Assembly: GCA_937996235.1 (NCBI GenBank)
Contig: CALKVK010000021.1
Span: 1-64,000 of the forward strand
Direction of reading: 5' to 3'
Source: an uncultured bacterium
GTDB taxonomy: Bacteria; Planctomycetota; JAJSAM01; JAJVHW01
DNA: 64,000 nt
Below the pieces are notes generated by a model, which was not told where the DNA came from, did no database searches, and worked only from the letters and a program-made list of their open reading frames with translations. This document shows, in pieces, positions 7,486 to 17,872 of the stretch. Made by a program: the position numbers and the translations under genes. The number at the start of each line of letters is the position of its first letter. Position 1 is the first letter of the stretch.

Positions 7486-7572
7486 GAGCGCCGCGCGCGG
7501 GACGCGGCAACAGCGATCCGCACGTCGTGCCGGCCGCCGTCGCCGTGCGGTGTCACGCGGAACGGCGCCGGG

Positions 7573-8958
<1,386 letters not shown>

Positions 8959-9185
8959 GGTCGGGGTCTCTCCGGTGAAGGGCTGCGGGAAGCCTCGGAG
9001 TGTAATGCGGCCGCCCTGCGCCGCCGCGGGAAGCCCAACGTGCGCCGGCCCGTTCGGAACTCCGGGACGCGTGCGACCTCGGTCACGCTGTGGCCGTCCC
9101 GCAAGCCCGCCGTGCCCGGCCCCGGCCCGAGCCGGCGCTACCCTGGGCACGGCCCGAGCCGCTCGCACGCCCCGAGGAGGAACCC

Positions 9186-9773
9186 ATGTCCGGACTCGCC
9201 GACAGGCACTGCACGCCGTGCCGGGGCGACGTGCCTCCGCTGCACGGTGCCGCGCTCGAGGCGTTCACGGCGGAGCTGCCGCACTGGGAGGTCGTGCGCG
9301 GGCACCACATCGCGCGCGAGTTCGCGTTCCCGGACTTCGCGCAGGCGCTGGCGTTCGTCGTGCGCGTCGGGCGGCTCGCCGAGGACGAGGACCACCACCC
9401 GGAGCTGCTGCTCGCGTGGGGGCGCGTGCGCGTCGAGATCTTCACGCACGCGGTCGACGGCCTCACCGAGAACGACTTCGTGCTCGCGGCGAAGATCGAC
9501 GGGGCCATGCACCCGGAGCCGCCCGCGATGCGCGCGCTCGTCCGGGCGCGCGATCCCGCGCACGCACACCTGGTGGCCGGACTGCTCGAGTCCGAGGGCG
9601 TGGACGCCGAAGTGAGGGGCGAGGAGCTGTTCGCCGGCGAGGGCGGGATCGTGCCCGCCGAGGCCGGCCCCACGGTGTGGGTGCGCGAGGACGACCGCGC
9701 GCGGGCGCAGGCGATCCTCGCGCAGGACCGGAGCGGACTGGTGGACGACGCGGAGGCGGAGAACGGCGGATGA
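9186..9773 (+). CDS. 4a-hydroxytetrahydrobiopterin dehydratase fused to DUF2007
   Basis: A 195-residue protein. Residues about 20-100 are a pterin-4a-carbinolamine dehydratase (PCD/PhhB): FPDFAQALAFVVRVG, the catalytic EDEDHHPELLLAWGRVRVE with its His-His-Pro, and GLTENDFVLAAKID. Residues about 115-180 form a DUF2007-like domain (DPAHAHLVAGLLESEGVDAEV...AGPTVWVREDD), usually a small stand-alone protein. The combination is uncommon to my knowledge. ATG 9186 follows GAGGAGG; a TACCCT -10 lies at 9139-9144. Its stop overlaps the acyl-CoA dehydrogenase start (ATGA). No aromatic amino acid hydroxylase is nearby. Confidence 0.85.
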   Translation: MSGLADRHCTPCRGDVPPLHGAALEAFTAELPHWEVVRGHHIAREFAFPDFAQALAFVVRVGRLAEDEDHHPELLLAWGRVRVEIFTHAVDGLTENDFVLAAKIDGAMHPEPPAMRALVRARDPAHAHLVAGLLESEGVDAEVRGEELFAGEGGIVPAEAGPTVWVREDDRARAQAILAQDRSGLVDDAEAENGG

Positions 9774-11674
9774 CCACGCGGCAGGAGACGGCGCCCGAGC
9801 ACGAGGCGCCCGTGATCGACACGACCGGGATGAGCGAGGGGAAGCGCAAGGCGCTCGAGCTCGCCGAGGCGTCCCGCGACCGCGGTGAGGGGCACGCCTC
9901 GTTCGCCGGCGGGCTCTTCATGGGGCGCTACGACCTCTCCCTGATCCACCCGTTCCCGCGCCAGGAGGACGAGCGCGAGCGCGAGGGGCGCGCGTTCCTC
10001 GAGCGCGTCGAGCGGCTCGTCGCGGACGAGGTCGACGGCGACCTCATCGACCGCACCGCCGAGATCCCCGAGCGCGTGATCGCCGGGCTGCGCGAGCTCG
10101 GCGCGTTCGGGATCAAGATCGGCAAGGAGTACGGCGGACTCGGCCTCTCGCAGTCGATCTACAGCCGCACCGCGATGCTCGTCGGCGGCGCGTGCGCGAA
10201 CACGGTCGCGCTGATCTCGGCGCACCAGTCGATCGGCGTGCCGCAGCCGCTCAAGCTGTTCGGGACGCCCGAGCAGAAGAAGCGCTTCATGCCGCGCCTC
10301 GCGAAGGGCGCGCTCTCGGCGTTCGCGCTCACGGAGGAGGAGGCGGGCTCCGACCCCGCCCGGATGACGACGACGGCCGTGCGCTCGGCCGACGGCTCGC
10401 ACTACGTCATCAACGGCGAGAAGCTCTGGTGCACGAACGGCACGCGCGCCGAGCTGATCGTCGTGATGGCGCACACGGCGCCGAAGAACGTGAACGGCCG
10501 CGAGGTGCCGCAGATCAGCGCGTTCGTGGTCGAGGCCGACACGCCCGGCATCGAGGTCACGCACGTCTGCCAGTTCATGGGCCACCGCGCGCTCGCGAAC
10601 GGCGTCATCCGCTTCACCGACGTGAAGGTGCCCGCGGAGAACCTGATCGCGGCCGAGGGCCGCGGTCTCAAGGTCGCGCTCTCGACGCTGAACACGGGCC
10701 GGCTCACGCTGCCCGCCGCCGCGACGGGTGTCGCGAAGCGCTGCCTGCGCATCGCGCGCGAGTGGGCCGGCACGCGCGAGCAGTGGGGCGCGCCCATCGG
10801 CCGCCACGACGCCATCGCCGACAAGCTCGCGCGCATGGCCGCGACGACGTTCGCGATGGAGGCGATGGTGCTCCTCGCGTCGGCGCTCGTCGACCGCGGC
10901 GACGCGGACATCCGCATCGAGGCGGCGATGTGCAAGATGTGGGGCTGCGAGGCCGCGTGGCAGGTCATCAACGACTGCATGCAGATCCGCGGCGGCCGCG
11001 GCTACGAGACCGAGGAGTCCCTGCGCGCGCGCGGCGTCGCGGCGACGCCCGTCGAGCGCTTCCTGCGCGACTCCCGCATCATGACGATCTTCGAGGGCTC
11101 GTCGGAGATCATGCGGCTGCTGCTCGCGCGCGAGGCGCTCGACCCGCACCTCGCGGTCGGCGGCGCCGTGCTCGACGGGCGGCTCTCGCTCGGCAAGCGC
11201 GCCGCCGCGGCGGGGAAGGCGTCGCTCTTCTACGCGCCCTGGTACGCCGCGCGCTGGTGGCCGTTCCCCGCGGACGGCGCCCGCGGCCTGCACCCGACGC
11301 TCGCGGCGCAGAGCGCGCGGCTCGCGCGCGCCTCGCAGCGTCTCGCGCGCAAGCTGTTCCACGCGATGCTCACGCACGGCCCCGCGCTCGAGCGCGAGGA
11401 GGTGCTGCTCGGCCGCTTCGTCGAGGCGGGCACCGAGATCTTCGCGGCCTCCGCGACCATCTCGTACGCGCAGAGCCTGCTCGACCGGCGCGAGGCGGGC
11501 GACGAGGTCGTCGCGCTCGCCGACTACTTCTGCCGCGAGGCGCTGCGGCGCGTGGACCTCGCGTTCCGCGGCGTCGCGCGCAACAACGACGCCGTCGGGC
11601 GGCGCGTGGCGGACGACGTGCTGCGCGGCGTCTACACGTGGGCGGAGAAGGGCACCGCCCAGCCGCGCGCGTGA
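9770..11674 (+). CDS. Acyl-CoA dehydrogenase (long-chain type)
   Basis: This flavoenzyme introduces the trans-2 double bond into acyl-CoA in beta-oxidation. It has 634 residues against about 380 for the short/medium-chain family; the extra C-terminal 180 residues resemble the added helical domain of very-long-chain enzymes. Visible motifs are the FAD-binding FALTEEEAGSD and LWCTNGTRAE, the IRGGRGYETEE stretch, and the catalytic-base region IFEGSSEIMRLLLAREAL with Glu near residue 442. It is joined by ATGA/GTGA overlaps to the pterin dehydratase upstream and acylphosphatase downstream, a three-gene unit without an obvious common pathway. Confidence 0.92.
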   Translation: MTTRQETAPEHEAPVIDTTGMSEGKRKALELAEASRDRGEGHASFAGGLFMGRYDLSLIHPFPRQEDEREREGRAFLERVERLVADEVDGDLIDRTAEIPERVIAGLRELGAFGIKIGKEYGGLGLSQSIYSRTAMLVGGACANTVALISAHQSIGVPQPLKLFGTPEQKKRFMPRLAKGALSAFALTEEEAGSDPARMTTTAVRSADGSHYVINGEKLWCTNGTRAELIVVMAHTAPKNVNGREVPQISAFVVEADTPGIEVTHVCQFMGHRALANGVIRFTDVKVPAENLIAAEGRGLKVALSTLNTGRLTLPAAATGVAKRCLRIAREWAGTREQWGAPIGRHDAIADKLARMAATTFAMEAMVLLASALVDRGDADIRIEAAMCKMWGCEAAWQVINDCMQIRGGRGYETEESLRARGVAATPVERFLRDSRIMTIFEGSSEIMRLLLAREALDPHLAVGGAVLDGRLSLGKRAAAAGKASLFYAPWYAARWWPFPADGARGLHPTLAAQSARLARASQRLARKLFHAMLTHGPALEREEVLLGRFVEAGTEIFAASATISYAQSLLDRREAGDEVVALADYFCREALRRVDLAFRGVARNNDAVGRRVADDVLRGVYTWAEKGTAQPRA

Positions 11675-11952
11675 ACGGCGTCCGCGCGACGGTGCACTAC
11701 CGCGGGCAAGTGCAGGGCGTCGGCTTCCGTCGGCGCGCGTGTTCCGCCGTGGCGTCCCACGCGGTCACCGGCACGGTGCGCAACCTCGCCGACGGGCGCG
11801 TCGAGCTCGTCGCCGAGGGCGCGCGCGACGAGGTCGAAGCCGCGCTGCGCACCGTCGCCGCGCGTCTCGCCGCGCACATCGACGAGGCGTCCGTCGCGTG
11901 GAGCGAGGCGACCGGCGAGTTCCGCGGCTTCGACATCGTCCGCCGTACCTGA
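11671..11952 (+). CDS. acyP: Acylphosphatase
   Basis: A 93-residue acylphosphatase, which hydrolyses carboxyl-phosphate bonds. It shows the diagnostic VQGVGFRR loop with catalytic Arg20 and GTVRNLADGRVE with catalytic Asn38, and ends in the expected FDIV strand. The GTG start overlaps the TGA of the acyl-CoA dehydrogenase. It is short but full length for the family. Confidence 0.92.
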   Translation: MNGVRATVHYRGQVQGVGFRRRACSAVASHAVTGTVRNLADGRVELVAEGARDEVEAALRTVAARLAAHIDEASVAWSEATGEFRGFDIVRRT

Positions 11953-11961
11953 GCGGCACGG

Positions 11962-12483
11962 TCAGCCGAGGTCGACGACGTCCGGCAGGTCGAAGTCGTC
12001 CGGCCGGAGCGGCGCGTCCCCGTCGCGGAGCGGCGGCAGCGGGCGCGACTCGGGCAGCGCGTCCGCGCGCGGAACACGCGGACGGCGTCGCCTGCGCCCC
12101 GCGCTCGTGCGGACGCGCGCCGGGGCGCGGCCGAGCGCGTCCTCGACGCGCACCACGAGTGCCCCCGCGCGGCGGCAGCGCGCGGCCAGCTCGCGGTCGT
12201 TCGTGACGACCGTCAGCCGGCGCGGGTCGGTCGCGTGCGCGACGTCGGCGAAGATCTCGTCGTCGGCCTCGCGGTCGGCGCAGTAGTGGACCTTCACGCC
12301 CTCCTGCCGGAAGACGCGCGGCAGGTCCGTCGGCGCACCGCGGCCGTCGAAGTACACGAGCGCCTCGGGCAGCGCGGCCGCGACGCGCGCGAGCAGAGCG
12401 CGTCGTTCGCCCTCGTGGTCGCGACCGCCGGCTAGGCCGAGCGCGTAGAGAGCGTTGTGACCGTCGACGAGGACGAGATCCAC
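11962..12483 (-). CDS. NYN-domain (YacP-like) putative RNase
   Basis: A 173-residue protein with a PIN-like NYN fold: the first strand VLVDGHNAL carries Asp7 and Asn10, then RVFRQEGVKVHY, the acidic DREADDEIFAD and TNDREL complete the metal-binding acidic set expected of a nuclease. YacP/Rae1-type proteins cleave RNA, in some cases on ribosomes. The last 45 residues are basic, then Pro/Asp-rich. It starts seven bases after the stop of the upstream Cu-monooxygenase-like gene and is probably its operon partner. Confidence 0.75.
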   Translation of the reverse strand: MDLVLVDGHNALYALGLAGGRDHEGERRALLARVAAALPEALVYFDGRGAPTDLPRVFRQEGVKVHYCADREADDEIFADVAHATDPRRLTVVTNDRELAARCRRAGALVVRVEDALGRAPARVRTSAGRRRRRPRVPRADALPESRPLPPLRDGDAPLRPDDFDLPDVVDLG

Positions 12484-12490
12484 GCGCGCC

Positions 12491-14197
12491 TCAGCGCACG
12501 AAGGCGAACGGCGGCGACGAGCGGCCGTCGGCGCGGCGCACGCGCAGCGTGAACGACGTGCCGGACGGCGCGTCGCCGAACGCGGCGTCGGCCGCGGCGA
12601 CGAGACGCCGCACGCCGCGCCCGAGCGCGAGACTCGTCGCGACCGGCACGCCGTCCACCTCGATGCGTCCGCCCCCCGCGAGCCGCCGGACGTCCACGAC
12701 GAGGCGTCCTTCGGCGTCGATCTCCGCGCTGCGGATCGTCGGCGGCGCCGCCGCGCGGATCGCCGGGAGCCCGCGCGCGTGCGGCGCGTCGCGTCCGACC
12801 AGCGCGAAGAGGTCGAGCACCGAGTCCGGGAAGCGCAGCTTCACGGCGACGAACGCGAGCGCCATCTCGTCGACGGTGCGCTCGCCCCACGAGACCGGCC
12901 GGGGCGGCGAGTTCGGGTTGTTCGCGTTCTCGGCGGAGTTGTCGAAGACGCAGCGCAGCCGCAGCGTGCTGCCGATCGGCGCCGCGACCGGACGCGTGAA
13001 GTGGTACGAGTCCTGCCAGTCGAAGTCCCAGTCGTCGATCTCGACGAGGCGCTGGTCGGTGCCGTCCGGGAGGCCGACGTCGACGGAGATCTCGCGGCCG
13101 AGCAGGTGCATGTGCGGCATCACCGAGAGCACCTGTCCGGAGATCGGGATATCGAGTCCGGTGAGTCCCCGGATCAGCCCGCGCGGGTCGAGCTCGGCGG
13201 TGACCTCGTACGCGGGATCGCCCGCGGGGATCGTGAAGTCCTGGTTCACGACGGGGAGCAGGAACACGTCCTCGTTGCGCGGTGCGTCGGAGAGGTAGAG
13301 CCCGATGCGCGTGGCGTCGGGGACGTCCTCGCCCTGGAGCGGGTGGTAGTGCACCTGCATCACGAGGGTCGCGCCGGCGGGGATGCGCACGCCGGATCCG
13401 CGCGGCAGGAGGTGCGGGCGGTTCCCGGGCGCCCACCCGCCGACGATCGGCGACGTCGGCGTGTCGGTGATCGAGAAGTCGGAGCCGCCGAACTCGGTGA
13501 ACGTCGACGTCCCCGGCCCGCCGAAGCAGGTGTAGCCGGGCCCGGGGTCGGCGGAGTCGAGCGCGTGCGACTCGCCCGCGGCGTCCATGTAGAGGACGAC
13601 GTGGTGCACGACGCGCCGGTCGCCGGGACGCACGTCGATCGCGCGCACGTACACGTCGTGGTCGAACTGCGTGGCGAGCGGGAAGCAGCGGTACTCGTCG
13701 TCGGTGCGGCGCGGGACCTCGAACGGCTCGCCGTACGCGAGCACGGCGTCCGGCTCGCCGAGTGCCCAGCCGTCCGTGTAGGTCGGCGTCCTCGCGCGGC
13801 GCGGGGCACGTCCCTCCGGGCGGCCGGCGTCGCGCCACGCGGCGAGCGTCGCGATCTCCCTGTCGGAGAGACCGCGGGCGCGCGCGAACTTGCCCACGCC
13901 CTCGACCGGCTGCCACGGCGGCATGCGCCCCGCGGCGATCTCGTCGAGCAGATCGTCGGCGTAGAACGCGGCCGCGTCGTAGGTGTCGAGCGACATCGGG
14001 GCGATGTCGCCCTCGTGGTGGCACGTCGTGCACGCGCGGCGCAGGATCGGCGCGACGTCGCGGTGGTAGGTGGGCCGCTTGCGGACGCCCCGCACCTGCG
14101 GCAGCGCGCCGCCGCCCGTGTCGTCGCCCGCCCCGTGGGCGAACGCGACGCCCGCCGCCGCCAGCGTCGCGAGGAGCACGGCCCGTGTGCGCGTCAT
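12491..14197 (-). CDS. Cytochrome c/type II Cu-dependent monooxygenase-like protein
   Basis: An exported protein of 568 residues with a signal peptide (residues 1-20). A haem-binding CTTCHH lies at Cys56-Cys59-His60 in a small cytochrome c domain ending near residue 120. The large C-terminal part resembles peptidylglycine/dopamine-monooxygenase-type copper domains: VVHHVVLYMD, MQVHYHPLQG and MPHMHLLGREI supply His/Met ligands for two copper sites, followed by DSYHF and FDNSAENPN-like segments. Such fusions are common in planctomycetes and myxobacteria; the substrate is unknown. ATG 14197 follows GGAGGA and overlaps the S9 peptidase stop (ATGA). Confidence 0.78.
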   Translation of the reverse strand: MTRTRAVLLATLAAAGVAFAHGAGDDTGGGALPQVRGVRKRPTYHRDVAPILRRACTTCHHEGDIAPMSLDTYDAAAFYADDLLDEIAAGRMPPWQPVEGVGKFARARGLSDREIATLAAWRDAGRPEGRAPRRARTPTYTDGWALGEPDAVLAYGEPFEVPRRTDDEYRCFPLATQFDHDVYVRAIDVRPGDRRVVHHVVLYMDAAGESHALDSADPGPGYTCFGGPGTSTFTEFGGSDFSITDTPTSPIVGGWAPGNRPHLLPRGSGVRIPAGATLVMQVHYHPLQGEDVPDATRIGLYLSDAPRNEDVFLLPVVNQDFTIPAGDPAYEVTAELDPRGLIRGLTGLDIPISGQVLSVMPHMHLLGREISVDVGLPDGTDQRLVEIDDWDFDWQDSYHFTRPVAAPIGSTLRLRCVFDNSAENANNPNSPPRPVSWGERTVDEMALAFVAVKLRFPDSVLDLFALVGRDAPHARGLPAIRAAAPPTIRSAEIDAEGRLVVDVRRLAGGGRIEVDGVPVATSLALGRGVRRLVAAADAAFGDAPSGTSFTLRVRRADGRSSPPFAFVR

Positions 14198-16236
14198 CGT
14201 GAGTCCTCCGCTCCGGCCGCGGCACCTTCCGCGCCCAGGAACCGCGCGAGCCATGCGTGGACCTCGCGGTACCAGCGCAGCGAGTTCTGCGGCTTCAGCA
14301 CCCAGTGGTTCTCGTCGGGAAAGTACACGAGCCGCGCCGGGACGCCGCGATCACGCAGGATCGAGTAGCACAGCAGCCCCTGCGTGACGGGCACGCGGTA
14401 GTCCCGCTCGCCGTGCACGACGAGCATCGGCGTGCGCATGCCCGCCGCCTGCCGCAGCGGGTTCCAGCGGTCGAGACCGTCCGTGTCCTGCCACGGCCGG
14501 CCGCCGAGCGAGACGTGGCGCCCCTGCATGACGTCGCTCGCGAACATGCCCTGCGTGTCGAACACGCCCGCGTGGTTGATCGCGCAGCGGAAGCGGTCCG
14601 TCTGCGTCGTGACCCACGCCGCGAGGTAGCCGCCGTAGCTGCCGCCCGCGATCGCCATGCGCCCGGCGTCGACGCGACCCTCGGCGACGAGCACGTCGGT
14701 CGCCGCGACGACGTCGCCGTACGGCCGGTCGCCCCACGTGCCCTGGATGCGCTGCGCGAAGTCCTGGCCCCACGAGGTCGAGCCCTGGAAGTTCACGAGC
14801 GCGGCGACGTAGCCCGGCGCCGCGAAGAGATGCGCGTTCCAGCGCGGATGGAACGAGTCCGCGCTCGTGCCGTGCGGGCCGCCGTGGACGACGTGCACGA
14901 GCGGCGGCGGTCCGTCGCCGTCCGCGTGCGGCGGATCGACGACGAACATCTGCACGCGCGCGCCTGCCGCGCCGTCGAACTCCATCTCGTGGACGGCGCC
15001 GAGAGCGACGCCGTCGAGAGCCGCGTCGGTGAAGTGCGTGACGCGCCGCACCGCGCCGTCCTCGAGCACGTGCACCTCGGTCGGGTGGGACAGCGTCTGC
15101 CGCGTGAAGACCGCTCCGCCGCGCGGAAGCGGTCGCATGCCGCCGAGCGTGCCGCCGCCCGCGAGGAGCTGCGGCTCGTCGTCCGCGCCGATGCGGAAGA
15201 GCTCCGTGCGCGCGGCACGGTCGGCGAGGAACACCACGCTGCCGTCGTCCTCGGTCTGCCACTCCGCCGGGGAGTGCTCCCAGTCGGCCAGGATCGGAAC
15301 GTTCTGCGCGTCGGCGCGGTCGTGCCGCATCAGGCGTACGCGGTCCGCATAGAAGTCGGGCTCGTACGTGACGCCGAAGACGAGCGAGCGTCCGCAGCGC
15401 GCATAGCGCGGACGGAACGCGTTGTGCACGTCGTCGGGCGACACGACGCGTCGCGCGCCGCTCGCGACGTCGACCACGTGGATGCGCGAGCGCAGGCGGT
15501 GGCGCTCCGCGTCGAAGTGGAGAGCGGAGTACGCGATCTCGCCGCCGTCCGGCGCGATGTCGAACTGCCCCGCGGGCTCCATCCACGAGAACCACTCGGA
15601 CGCGTCCGGGGTCAGGTCGCGGAGCGTGCGCGTCGCGAGGTCGAGGTGGAGGAGGTGCGGCGTCTCGCCCGTCGTGAGCCAGCGGTCCCAGTAGCGGAAG
15701 AGCGGCTCCTCGGTGACGTGCACCTTCACCGGGTCCTTCTCGCGGCGCTCGTCCTCGGCGCGCGTCGCCTCCGGTGTGGCGGCGTCGCGGTAGAGGTGGG
15801 CCGCGACGACGAGCGCGTCGCCGGCCGGCATCCAGCGCACGTCGAACGCACCGAGCGGCAGTTCGCAGACGCGCTCCGCCTCGCCGCCGTCGAGCGGCAT
15901 CACGAAGACCTGCGGGCGCCCCTTCGGCCCCTCCTTGCGCAGGAATGCGACGCGGTCGCCCCCGGGCGAGACGGCGGGCTGCGTGCTCGTCGTCGCGGGC
16001 GACGTGAGCGCACGCGGCGCTGCGGCGTCGTCGCGCGCGAGGTCCACGAGCCAGAGGCGTGTCGTGCCCTCGTTCGCGGCGAGGTCGTAGGTCGTGACCG
16101 GGACGACGGCGCGGCGGCCGTCCGGCGTGGGGGCCGGCGCGCCGACGCGCGGCACGCGCCACAGATCCTCCGCCGTGAGGGCGCGTGTCCCGGCGCGGGC
16201 GGCGTGGACGAGGCGGCAGGTCGTGGGCGCGGGCAT
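14194..16236 (-). CDS. S9-family (prolyl oligopeptidase) peptidase
   Basis: A 680-residue two-domain serine peptidase. The N-terminal 400 residues form a seven-bladed TolB-like propeller; the C-terminal alpha/beta-hydrolase domain has the nucleophile motif GGSYGGY, Asp in HGERDYRVP and His in DENHWV. The HGGPHGTSADSFHP loop forms the oxyanion region. No clear signal peptide is seen with ATG 16236, which has a GGAG ribosome site, so it may be cytoplasmic. It is the first gene of a three-gene unit (peptidase, Cu-monooxygenase-like protein, NYN nuclease). A TACAGT -10-like box lies about 30 bases upstream. Confidence 0.9.
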   Translation of the reverse strand: MPAPTTCRLVHAARAGTRALTAEDLWRVPRVGAPAPTPDGRRAVVPVTTYDLAANEGTTRLWLVDLARDDAAAPRALTSPATTSTQPAVSPGGDRVAFLRKEGPKGRPQVFVMPLDGGEAERVCELPLGAFDVRWMPAGDALVVAAHLYRDAATPEATRAEDERREKDPVKVHVTEEPLFRYWDRWLTTGETPHLLHLDLATRTLRDLTPDASEWFSWMEPAGQFDIAPDGGEIAYSALHFDAERHRLRSRIHVVDVASGARRVVSPDDVHNAFRPRYARCGRSLVFGVTYEPDFYADRVRLMRHDRADAQNVPILADWEHSPAEWQTEDDGSVVFLADRAARTELFRIGADDEPQLLAGGGTLGGMRPLPRGGAVFTRQTLSHPTEVHVLEDGAVRRVTHFTDAALDGVALGAVHEMEFDGAAGARVQMFVVDPPHADGDGPPPLVHVVHGGPHGTSADSFHPRWNAHLFAAPGYVAALVNFQGSTSWGQDFAQRIQGTWGDRPYGDVVAATDVLVAEGRVDAGRMAIAGGSYGGYLAAWVTTQTDRFRCAINHAGVFDTQGMFASDVMQGRHVSLGGRPWQDTDGLDRWNPLRQAAGMRTPMLVVHGERDYRVPVTQGLLCYSILRDRGVPARLVYFPDENHWVLKPQNSLRWYREVHAWLARFLGAEGAAAGAEDSR

Positions 16237-16394
16237 CGCGAGGCTCCGTGGGTGCGGGTTCGGCACTGTACCCGAGCGCGGTGTGACCGCCGTCGCGCGG
16301 GCGCGGCGCAGAGCCGGTGCTCGGTGCGCGGCCGCGCGCGCGGACGGTAGCATCCGGAGCCGGCGGAGCGGACGCCCGCCGGAAGGAGGCTCGC

Positions 16395-16928
16395 GTGCGT
16401 GCTCGCGTGATGGCGTCGCTCGTCCTCGCGGTCGTGGTCGGTGCGTGCGGCGGCTCCGACACGAAGACGATCGTCACGCCGGGCGGCCGCGTGCAGGTGA
16501 CCGAGGACGGCGAGTCGTACCACGCGGTGACGAAGGACGGCGACGGCAACGAGGTCGTGACCGACGTCCGGAACGGCGAGCTCTCGATCACCTCCGACAA
16601 GGGCAGCGTGAAGATGGGCGCGTCACGTGCGCTCGAGGATCTCGGCGTCGCCCTCTATCCCGGCGCGGAGGTGCCGGACGACGGCATGCTCCGCATCGAG
16701 ACGCCCGAAGGGCTCCAGTGCACCGTGACGCTGCGGACGCGCGACGCGCGCGCGAAGGTCGTCGAGTTCTACAAGGGTCACCTCGCGAAGGTGGAGATCG
16801 CCGCGGAGATGGACGACGCCGCGAGCGTCGCCGGCTCGACGAGCGACGGCACCCACGTCACGATCGTCGTGAGCCCGCGCGACGACGGCGAGCAGGAGAT
16901 CGTGATCAGCACCTCGCGGACGCGCTGA
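16395..16928 (+). CDS. Putative lipoprotein, unknown function
   Basis: A 177-residue protein with a signal peptide ending VVVGAC (lipobox cysteine at residue 18), then a Gly-rich linker. About residues 80-177 resemble a small alpha/beta domain (GVALYPGAEVPDDG...KVVEFYKGHLAKVEI...HVTIVVSPRDDG), a pattern common to uncharacterised exported proteins. The GTG 16395 was chosen because GGAAGGAGG precedes it by five bases; TAGCAT at 16348-16353 is a likely -10. The function is unknown. Confidence 0.68.
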   Translation: MRARVMASLVLAVVVGACGGSDTKTIVTPGGRVQVTEDGESYHAVTKDGDGNEVVTDVRNGELSITSDKGSVKMGASRALEDLGVALYPGAEVPDDGMLRIETPEGLQCTVTLRTRDARAKVVEFYKGHLAKVEIAAEMDDAASVAGSTSDGTHVTIVVSPRDDGEQEIVISTSRTR

Positions 16929-16940
16929 CGCCGCCGCCCC

Positions 16941-17465
16941 GTGGACGCGGATGCGATCACGATCCGGCCGCTCGCGCCGACGGACTCCCTCGACGAGCTC
17001 ACGGAGCTCCTGCACCGCGCGTACGCCGCTCTCGCCGAGCGCGGCATGCGCTACACGGCCTCGCACCAGTCGGTCGAGGTCACGCAGCGCCGCATCGCGC
17101 GCGGCGAGTGCTTCGTCGCGGAGTGTGCGGGGCGCCTGGTCGGCACGATCCTCGTCGTGCCGCCGGACCGCGCACCCGGCCGCGAGGACCCGGCGCTCTA
17201 CGGCGAGCCCGACGTCGCGCACTTCCACCAGTTCGGGATCGAGCCCGAGCTGCGCGCGAGCGGACTCGGGTCGCGGCTCCTCGCGCGCGTCGAGGAGCGC
17301 GCCCGTGAGCTGGGCGCGCTGCGCGTGGCGTGCGACACGTCCGAGCACGCGCACGACCTGATCGCCTGGTACGGGCGGCGCGGCTACGAGATCGTCGGGC
17401 GCGCCGACTGGCGCCCGCACGTGAACTACGAGAGCGTGCTCCTGGCGAAGCGCCTGCCGGTGTAG
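16941..17465 (+). CDS. GNAT-family N-acetyltransferase
   Basis: A 174-residue GNAT acetyltransferase using acetyl-CoA. The core motif is visible as FHQFGIEPELRASGLGSRLLARVEERARELG (beta4, pyrophosphate-binding loop R/Q-x-x-G-x-G/A variant RASGLGS, alpha3), with ACDTSEHAHDLIAWYGRRGYEIVG as beta5/alpha4. The acceptor is unknown. The gene starts with GTG 12 bases after the lipoprotein gene and probably shares its transcript. Confidence 0.85.
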   Translation: MDADAITIRPLAPTDSLDELTELLHRAYAALAERGMRYTASHQSVEVTQRRIARGECFVAECAGRLVGTILVVPPDRAPGREDPALYGEPDVAHFHQFGIEPELRASGLGSRLLARVEERARELGALRVACDTSEHAHDLIAWYGRRGYEIVGRADWRPHVNYESVLLAKRLPV

Positions 17466-17504
17466 CGACGCGGCCCTGATCGAACGCTTGACACGCGCGG
17501 CGAT

Positions 17505-17528
17505 ATCTACAACCATCAAGTTGTGGAT
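17505..17528. promoter_or_regulatory. ArsR autoregulatory operator and promoter
   Basis: ATCTACAAC (17505-17513) and GTTGTGGAT (17520-17528) are inverted repeats matching at eight of nine positions around a six-base centre. They overlap the GTG start of the ArsR gene (17523). TTGACA lies at 17488-17493, and 17 bases further AACCAT (17511-17516) ends six bases before the start codon, so the operator would cover the promoter of a leaderless mRNA. Confidence 0.6.
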
Positions 17529-17849
17529 CGGCTGAGCGCCACCTTCACCGCGGTCTCGGACCCCACGCGCCGCGCGATCCTCGCGCGTCTCGCGTCCGGA
17601 CCCGCGCCGGTCGGCGAGATCGCGCGGCCGTTCCGCATCTCGCAGCAGGCCGTCTCGAAGCACCTCGCGTGCCTCGAGCGTGCGCGGCTGATCCGCAGGC
17701 GCCGTGTCGGAAGGCAGAGCGTGTGCTCGCTCCGCGCGCTCCCGCTCCGCGACGCCGCGGAGTGGGCGGGCGGCTTCCGCCGCCTGTGGGAGTCGAACTT
17801 CTCGCGTCTCGATGCGCTCCTCGAGGAGCTGCCGCAGGCAGGCGGCTGA
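17523..17849 (+). CDS. ArsR-family transcriptional regulator
   Basis: A 108-residue winged-helix repressor: AVSDPTRRAILARLASGPAPVGEIARPF, recognition helix SQQAVSKHLACLERARLI and wing RRRVGRQSVCSLRA. It lacks metal-binding cysteine clusters and is of the type usually paired with SRPBCC proteins. The next gene, 23 bases downstream, is such a protein. A strong inverted repeat over its promoter suggests autorepression. Confidence 0.9.
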   Translation: MDRLSATFTAVSDPTRRAILARLASGPAPVGEIARPFRISQQAVSKHLACLERARLIRRRRVGRQSVCSLRALPLRDAAEWAGGFRRLWESNFSRLDALLEELPQAGG

Positions 17850-17872
17850 GCGCACGTCTGGAGGTGTGGCCC

